Below the pieces are notes generated by a model. The model made no database searches. It was not told the origin of the DNA and saw only the letters and a program-made list of their open reading frames with translations. A stretch of 35,866 nt of DNA from an uncultured Alphaproteobacteria bacterium (GTDB lineage Bacteria > Pseudomonadota > Alphaproteobacteria > Puniceispirillales > Puniceispirillaceae): NCBI GenBank assembly GCA_913064995.1, contig CAJYBL010000002.1, positions 1-35,866 on the forward strand, in the 5' to 3' direction. Below, piece by piece: positions 30,631 to 35,866 of this stretch (position 1 is its first letter; the number at the start of each line of letters is the position of its first letter). A program made the translations under genes and the position numbers.

Positions 30631-33060
30631 TTAGACATCAAGATTGGCCACCCGAAGCGCATTTTCCTGAATGAAGTTACGCCGCTCTTCAACCGCTTCG
30701 CCCATCAAGGTGGAAAAGGCATTATCGGCTTCATCTTCTTGCTCGATTGTCACTTGCAACAAAATCCGCTGTTCAGGATCAAGCGTTGTTTCCCAAAGTT
30801 GGCTTGGATTCATTTCGCCAAGACCCTTGTAACGCGAAATTTGTGCACCTTTGCGGCCAGTCTGGAAAATCAGCTGCGACAATTCGGATGGGCCATTAAT
30901 GGTAATCTGCTGGTTGGCGTATCGCAAACTGGCAGGTTTGCCATAAATTGTTTGCAAATGGGTTGCCGCCTCATCAAGCCGGCGAGCTTCGCCGGTCGAA
31001 ACGATGCGCAGATCAATAATATGACGTTCCGTAATGCCACGAAGGCGGCGTTGAACTACAATTGCAGGGCCATTATCCGTTTGTTCAACCATGCCCGACC
31101 AGCCTTTTTCAAGACTATCCGCCGTGGCCTCAAGCCGGTTGGCAAGACTCTCAGCAGCCATGGCATTATCCAGCATCGACGGATTGATCAACCCAGCAAT
31201 AGCGCCCTGTTCAATCACATCACGATTACCAAGCTGGCGACCAACCGTTTCAATAAGACGGCTTGTCGCCACCGCCAGATTGGCAACATCAACAAGGTCG
31301 GCACCAGCCATCTGATTGCCATCAGCGGTGATCAGAACAGCATCTTTCAAGCCAGCATCCATCAAATAGATATCAAGATCGCGTTGATCTTTTAGATAGA
31401 CCTCAGACTGACCGCGCTTAGCACGAAACAGAGGTGGCTGGGCAATGTAAAGATAGCCTTTTTCAATCAAGGGCCGCATATGGCGGAAAAAAAAGGTCAA
31501 AAGCAATGTACGAATATGACTTCCATCAACATCCGCATCGGTCATGATGATGACTTTGTGATAGCGGATTTTTTCAACATCCATGTCAGCATTGCCAACA
31601 CCCGCACCAAGCGCGGTGATCAGCGTGCCAATTTCAACCGATGACAGCATTTTATCAAGCCGCGCCCGTTCAACATTCAAGATTTTGCCGCGAAGCGGTA
31701 AAATTGCCTGATTAGCCCGATCACGCCCTTGTTTTGCTGACCCGCCGGCCGAATCACCCTCAACTAGAAAAACTTCAGATTTTGCCGGATCACGCTCTTG
31801 ACAATCGGCCAATTTCCCCGGGAGACTGGCAATATCCATAACCCCTTTACGCCGTGTCAAATCACGCGCCTTGCGTGCCGCCTCGCGTGCGGCTGCAGCT
31901 TCATAGGCTTTTGACACAATCCGCTTGGCATCAGCGGGATGCTCTTCAAACCATTGCGTCAAGCAATCGGCAACAGAATTTTCCACAACCGGTCGAACCT
32001 CAGACGAAACCAATTTATCTTTGGTCTGTGACGAAAATTTAGGATCTGGCACCTTGACCGAAACAATCGCTGTTAAGCCTTCGCGCGAATCTTCGCCAGT
32101 TAACTGCACCTTTTCCTTTTTGGCAATGCCGCTTTGCTGGGCATAATTATTTACCACGCGCGTCATCGCGCCACGAAAGCCTGCAAGATGCGCACCGCCA
32201 TCTCGTTGTGGAATATTATTGGTAAAGCAAAGCGTGTTTTCATGGAAAGAATCCGTCCATGCCAATGCCAGTTCAACAGTAATATCATCACGTTCGCTAT
32301 TGGCAATTATCGTGGGGTGAAGCGAATTGCGCGATCGGTTCAGATATTCAACAAAGGCCATTAGGCCGCCATCAAAATAAAATTCGGATACGACACCATC
32401 GGCGGTGCGTTCATCGGCTAGCCGAATCCGAACGCCGCTATTCAAAAACGCCAGTTCGCGGAGCCGATGTTCCAATGTGCTGAATTCAAAATTGATATGC
32501 GCAAAAATTTCAGTCGATGGCATGAAAGTAACATGCGTGCCACTCTGACCAACAGCGTCACCGATGATTTCTAAAGGCCCAGCGGCTTCGCCCATTTTAA
32601 AGGTGATCTGATGCTGTTTTTCATTTCGGAAAATCACCAATTCCAACCATTCTGACAAGGCATTCACAACCGACACGCCAACGCCGTGAAGGCCGCCTGA
32701 AACTTTATAGGAATTATTGTCGAACTTACCACCAGCGTGAAGCTGGGTCATAATGACCTCGGCAGCCGAAACACCCTCTTCAGTATGGATATCAACTGGA
32801 ATCCCGCGGCCATTATCGGTAACCGTTACTGACCCATCAGCATTCAGCTTTACAATAATAATATCGCAATGACCGGCAAGTGCCTCGTCAATGGCATTAT
32901 CAACCACCTCATAGACCATATGATGAAGGCCTGATCCGTCATCGGTGTCGCCGATATACATTCCCGGGCGTTTGCGCACTGCATCAAGGCCACGAAGGAC
33001 CTTGATCGAATCGGCACCGTAACCTTCTTCTATGATCGGGGTTTCATCGTCAATCATCAT
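30631..33060 (-). CDS. gyrB: DNA gyrase subunit B
   Basis: This 809-residue type II topoisomerase ATPase subunit has the GHKL domain (YEVVDNAIDEA, DNGRGIPVD, GGLHGVGVSVVNALS). A transducer domain contains the QTKDKLVSSEV segment. The TOPRIM domain is visible in FLVEGDSAGGSAKQGRDRANQAILPLRGKILNVE and DADVDGSHIRTLLLTFFFR, and the C-terminal GyrB tail in RYKGLGEMNPSQLWETT. It makes negative supercoils with GyrA. ATG shares bases with the recF TGA (ATGA), so dnaN, recF and gyrB form one operon. Length is within the GyrB range. Confidence 0.97.
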   Translation of the reverse strand: MMIDDETPIIEEGYGADSIKVLRGLDAVRKRPGMYIGDTDDGSGLHHMVYEVVDNAIDEALAGHCDIIIVKLNADGSVTVTDNGRGIPVDIHTEEGVSAAEVIMTQLHAGGKFDNNSYKVSGGLHGVGVSVVNALSEWLELVIFRNEKQHQITFKMGEAAGPLEIIGDAVGQSGTHVTFMPSTEIFAHINFEFSTLEHRLRELAFLNSGVRIRLADERTADGVVSEFYFDGGLMAFVEYLNRSRNSLHPTIIANSERDDITVELALAWTDSFHENTLCFTNNIPQRDGGAHLAGFRGAMTRVVNNYAQQSGIAKKEKVQLTGEDSREGLTAIVSVKVPDPKFSSQTKDKLVSSEVRPVVENSVADCLTQWFEEHPADAKRIVSKAYEAAAAREAARKARDLTRRKGVMDIASLPGKLADCQERDPAKSEVFLVEGDSAGGSAKQGRDRANQAILPLRGKILNVERARLDKMLSSVEIGTLITALGAGVGNADMDVEKIRYHKVIIMTDADVDGSHIRTLLLTFFFRHMRPLIEKGYLYIAQPPLFRAKRGQSEVYLKDQRDLDIYLMDAGLKDAVLITADGNQMAGADLVDVANLAVATSRLIETVGRQLGNRDVIEQGAIAGLINPSMLDNAMAAESLANRLEATADSLEKGWSGMVEQTDNGPAIVVQRRLRGITERHIIDLRIVSTGEARRLDEAATHLQTIYGKPASLRYANQQITINGPSELSQLIFQTGRKGAQISRYKGLGEMNPSQLWETTLDPEQRILLQVTIEQEDEADNAFSTLMGEAVEERRNFIQENALRVANLDV

Positions 33061-34295
33061 ATCACCTCAAAGACTGGTGTTTCGCCAGCAATTTTTGCTG
33101 GCAAAATCTTCACAAGTTGTGCTGTTTTCAAAAGCTCTTTAAATTGTCCTTCATCGGTACCGCTGTACCAGCATTGGCCGCCAAGCGATTGTACCGCGTC
33201 AAACAACGCGCCGCGCCGCTTGGCATCAAGATGCGCCGCCACATCGTCAAACAACATTACCGGCACCCGCCCAAGCCGCCGATCCTGCAATCGGGCATGC
33301 GCCAAAATCACCGCAATAAGCATGGCTTTTTGCTGTCCTGTCGATGCCCGATTTGCCGGCACCTGACTGGCAAGATGCAAAGCCTGAAATTCACTGGCAT
33401 GCGGGCCGGGCATGGCAAGATCACCATTCAGCCTTGCCGTACGGGCGGCAAGTATCAACTGATCTTCAACCGCAAGCGCCGGCATGTCTGACAGCCAGTT
33501 TTCGGTATCGCCGCCAAGCAATAGTTCAGCCCCGGGAAAGCCAAACCAGCCACGCGCCGATTCTTGGTTTAACTCCTTGATCAACGATTGACGCGCTGCG
33601 GTCACCGCCACCGCGGTTTCGGCAAGAACCGATTCAAGCGCGCTAAACCACGAATCATCACCACGCTGTTCGATTAGCAGGTGCGCGCGTTGACGAAGTG
33701 CCTTTTCATAGCGCAACATGCGGCCAATATGCGCCGGATCAAAAGCAATCACCAAACGGTCAAGAAAGCGCCGCCGCGCCGCCGGACTGTCCAGAAAAAT
33801 ACCATCCATCTGCGGGGTCAGCCATGACACCGCCAAGCGGCTGCCAAGATCGGCTTGTGAAACCGTTACGCCTTCAAGGCGCATGATCCGGTTGCCCTGT
33901 TTTGCCGATGGCGGAACGCCCGTGCCAATTTGCACAGTGCCATCTTCATTTTCCAGCGTGGCCGCAACAGCCCAATCAAGCCGGTCAGCGTCATCATCAT
34001 CAGCAATGCCGGATGTGGTCTCAAAACCGCTTGCCCGATAAGCCAGATGTTCGGTTTTGGCCCGCCGCATACCGCGCCCGGGCGCCAACAATGACACAGC
34101 TTCTAATAGATTGGTCTTGCCAGCACCATTATCTCCAAGAATCACCAATTGACCGGCATGGATGGCAAGATCGGCTTGTTGGTAATTACGGAAATGATCC
34201 AGTTTTAGACGTGACAACCAACTGCGTTTAGAAGCATTCGTATTGTCAACCTCAAGGGCAACAACCGGTTTTATCTTTGGCGAAACGCTAGTCAA
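33057..34295 (-). CDS. recF: DNA replication and repair protein RecF
   Basis: This 412-residue SMC-like ATPase helps load RecA at gaps. The Walker A motif is GDNGAGKTNLLEAVSLL, preceded by LSRLKLDHFRNYQQADL. The ABC signature is ASTGQQKAMLIAVIL and Walker B is PVMLFDDVAAHLDAKRR. About 25 residues before the conserved LKLDHFRNY are unusual; a start closer to that motif is possible. It begins 7 bp after the dnaN stop and overlaps gyrB by 4 bases, the common alphaproteobacterial order. Confidence 0.95.
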   Translation of the reverse strand: MTSVSPKIKPVVALEVDNTNASKRSWLSRLKLDHFRNYQQADLAIHAGQLVILGDNGAGKTNLLEAVSLLAPGRGMRRAKTEHLAYRASGFETTSGIADDDDADRLDWAVAATLENEDGTVQIGTGVPPSAKQGNRIMRLEGVTVSQADLGSRLAVSWLTPQMDGIFLDSPAARRRFLDRLVIAFDPAHIGRMLRYEKALRQRAHLLIEQRGDDSWFSALESVLAETAVAVTAARQSLIKELNQESARGWFGFPGAELLLGGDTENWLSDMPALAVEDQLILAARTARLNGDLAMPGPHASEFQALHLASQVPANRASTGQQKAMLIAVILAHARLQDRRLGRVPVMLFDDVAAHLDAKRRGALFDAVQSLGGQCWYSGTDEGQFKELLKTAQLVKILPAKIAGETPVFEVI

Positions 34296-34302
34296 ATGTC
34301 AC

Positions 34303-35202
34303 TCACACACGCATTGGCATCAAAACAAACAAACTCGCTTCATCACCCGGGGCGCGTACCAAACTTGGCGACCCCTGATCAGCCAGCGCAAATTCAACCA
34401 TATCACTATTGACCTGGCCGGCAATATCCAACAGATAACGTGCGTTAAAGCCGATTTCCATTTCAGGGCCATCATAGCTAACTTCCAATTCTTCGGTTGC
34501 GCTAGAGGCATCAGTATTGCTGGCAGACAAGGTTAAAACACCTGGCTTAAGCCCCATTTTGACCGAACGTGATTTCTCTGAAGCGATTGTCGATACACGA
34601 TCAACTGCGGCGGAAAAAGCGCTGGCATCAACCTTCATGATGCGGTCATTTCCAACCGGAATGACGCGCGTATAATCAGGGAATGTACCATCGATCAATT
34701 TGCTGGTCAGGCGCACAACGCCAAACCGAAATTCAGCCCGTGTTTCGGACAGGCCAACAAAAACATCACCGTCAAAATCATCAAGCAGCTTGCGCAATTC
34801 GCTAACGGCTTTGCGTGGCAAAATAATTGACGGCATCTGCGCGGCACCTGACGGCAATGCCTGACGGGTCATCGCCAGACGATGCCCATCGGTTGCCACG
34901 GCGCATAATTCACCAGATTCGGCTTTGTGAATATAAATACCATTCAGATAATAGCGCGTTTCTTCAGTCGAAATGGCAAATCTTGTGGTATCAATCAAAT
35001 CGCGCATGTCAGCGGCAGTGAGCGAGAAATTCACCGGCAATTCACTGCTGCTGATCGCTGGAAAATCCTCAACCGGCAAGGTTGGGAGCCGAAAGCTAGA
35101 GCGTCCAGCACTAATCATGGCATGACCGTCACTTACCGCAATTTCGACTTCGGCACCATCGGGCAATTTACGGGCAATGTCATACAGCAGATGCGCCGAC
35201 AT
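34303..35202 (-). pseudogene. dnaN: DNA polymerase III beta clamp, N-terminally truncated
   Basis: The 299-residue frame has clear sliding-clamp sequence: AHLLYDIARKLPDGAEVEI, FRLPTLPVEDFP, TRYYLNGIYIHK, VGNDRIMKVD and the conserved ending FVLMPMRV. Complete clamps have about 370 residues in three similar domains. Here most of domain I, about 70 residues, is missing, because the sequence 5' of LLYDIARK is not clamp in any frame but the start of an HTH gene. The ATG at 35202 therefore lies at a junction and not at a natural start. A protein without domain I could not form the ring, and dnaN is essential, so an assembly chimera or a second intact copy elsewhere is expected. Confidence 0.9.
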
Positions 35203-35275
35203 TGAGCAAGCGCGCGACGGCCTGCGTCCCTCCTAGGGCATCAATTACATCATTTGCTGTGGTTAATCGGGTCAT
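35180..35275 (-). pseudogene. 5' fragment of a helix-turn-helix regulator gene fused to dnaN
   Basis: From ATG 35275, the frame reads MTRLTTANDVIDALGGTQAV followed by ARLLNVGASAV, then TGA at 35180-35182, inside dnaN. DVIDALGGTxAVARLLxVGASAV is the recognisable start of small alphaproteobacterial HTH proteins, which normally go on with SNWR and more. Here it breaks off where dnaN sequence begins. Bases from about 35202 back to about 35183 can be read as either gene, so the junction carries up to about 16-20 bp of shared sequence. Confidence 0.7.
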
Positions 35276-35281
35276 GGTGTT

Positions 35282-35436
35282 TTTATGTCAGAAATTCATC
35301 AATAAATCAAGAAAAATGAATTTATTTACAATATACATGAAAAATGAACTTCATAAATATAAAATTACCCAAATTATTTGCATTTTTTAGCCATAATATT
35401 CACATAATATGAATATTATATCAATAATAGAAAAGG
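35282..35436. promoter_or_regulatory. AT-rich spacer with repeated ATGAA/TTCAT half-sites
   Basis: This spacer is very AT-rich, unlike the rest of the window. A perfect 10-bp inverted repeat lies at 35393-35402 / 35410-35419 (ATAATATTCA-N7-TGAATATTAT). AAATTCAT (35292-35299) and ATGAATTT (35316-35323) form another pair. ATGAA occurs at 35337 and 35344, with TTCAT at 35350. It is the natural upstream region of the HTH gene and may be its autoregulated promoter. Confidence 0.45.
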
Positions 35437-35866
35437 CTAAGAGAGTATTTCTTTGATTTTCTGAGCCAGGTCCGTGCGGGAAACTTGTGTTTGCGCATGC
35501 TCAGAGGCGCGCCACTCTTCATTATCTTTAATGTTTTGGGCATTTTGTTGCCCCAATTGAAGGTCTTTCAGGGTTACAATACCGGCGGCTAGCTCATCCT
35601 CACCCTCTATGACCACAAGGCGGGCATTGCGGTTATCTGCATAACGCATTTGTGCTTTCATTCCACTGTCACCCATATACATTTCAGCGCGTATGCCTGA
35701 ATTTCTGAGGGTTTTAACCAACTCAGAAGTTTCCACCAAACGGGTTTTATCCATGACCAGCAAGACCACCAAATCCTGCGTGGTCTTGGTGTCGGCTTTG
35801 CCAAGTAGGGTGAGCGCGGCAGCTAGGCGACTGACGCCTATTGAAATACCTGTTGCCGGGATTTAG
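35437..35866 (-). CDS. hisS: Histidyl-tRNA synthetase, C-terminal part (partial at window edge)
   Basis: The frame from 35862 down to TAG 35437-35439 encodes 141 residues of HisRS. First comes the end of the catalytic core (IPATGISIGVSRLAAALTLLG), then the anticodon-binding domain (VVLLVMDKTRLVETSELVKTLRNSGIRAEMYM, MKAQMRYADNRNARLVVIEG, IKDNEEWRA). The match to alphaproteobacterial HisRS is clear. The upstream codon in the same frame, at 35863-35865, is TAA, so the gene is interrupted or misread at the very edge of the window. Confidence 0.88.

Noticed and set aside
30739..31395. 218-codon plus-strand open frame opposite gyrB
   Set aside because: Antisense shadow of a conserved gene with no domain or start signal.

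Overview
The window looks like a piece of an aerobic, probably marine, alphaproteobacterial genome. The reasons are a dnaN-recF-gyrB block followed by a RegB/RegA (PrrBA/ActSR) redox two-component pair, metZ with a DUF1737 partner, a DctPQM TRAP operon, a DmdA-type THF methyltransferase and a non-pyrrolysine MttB homologue. A SAR116/Puniceispirillales-like bacterium fits, but that is inference from gene content and moderate base composition, not from a marker tree. No tRNA, rRNA, CRISPR array or intact insertion sequence was seen.

Left part (1-11265): a TRAP transporter operon (dctP-dctQ-dctM, minus strand) lies between two imperfect direct repeats of about 55 bp. Next come two overlapping plus-strand genes (S51-type peptidase/amidotransferase-like protein, MttB-like methyltransferase), a convergent LysR regulator, and a tight four-gene operon divergent from it: FMN 2-hydroxyacid dehydrogenase, ThDP-dependent enzyme, transthyretin/HIU-hydrolase-like protein with an altered C terminus, and a DmdA-like methyltransferase. 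This reads as an uptake and demethylation/decarboxylation locus for a methylated, hydroxylated organic solute. The substrate is unknown and the grouping is the best candidate for an undescribed pathway here.

Middle (11266-21643): two perfect palindromes precede a DUF4396 membrane protein, a cytochrome c'-like protein and a small cytochrome c. Then come YqaA and GST genes, a small gene that appears frameshifted, a strong terminator with attenuator-like alternative pairings, a secreted-protein gene interrupted by an in-frame amber codon, a CBS protein, a LysE exporter, two very short ORFs, an MFS transporter, an acyl-CoA synthetase, a TauE/SafE permease and a Pal/OmpA lipoprotein.

Right part (21644-35866): a SAF-domain dehydrogenase, a GlcG/HbpS protein, the malonate genes (malonyl-CoA decarboxylase and malonyl-CoA synthetase), a small lipoprotein, metZ with DUF1737, regA, regB, gyrB, recF and dnaN, mostly on the minus strand. 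The dnaN gene lacks about 70 N-terminal residues. Its 5' side is replaced by the start of an unrelated helix-turn-helix gene, then an AT-rich operator-like spacer and the 3' part of hisS, which has an in-frame stop at the window edge. This is either a real rearrangement or, more likely, a chimeric junction in the assembly.
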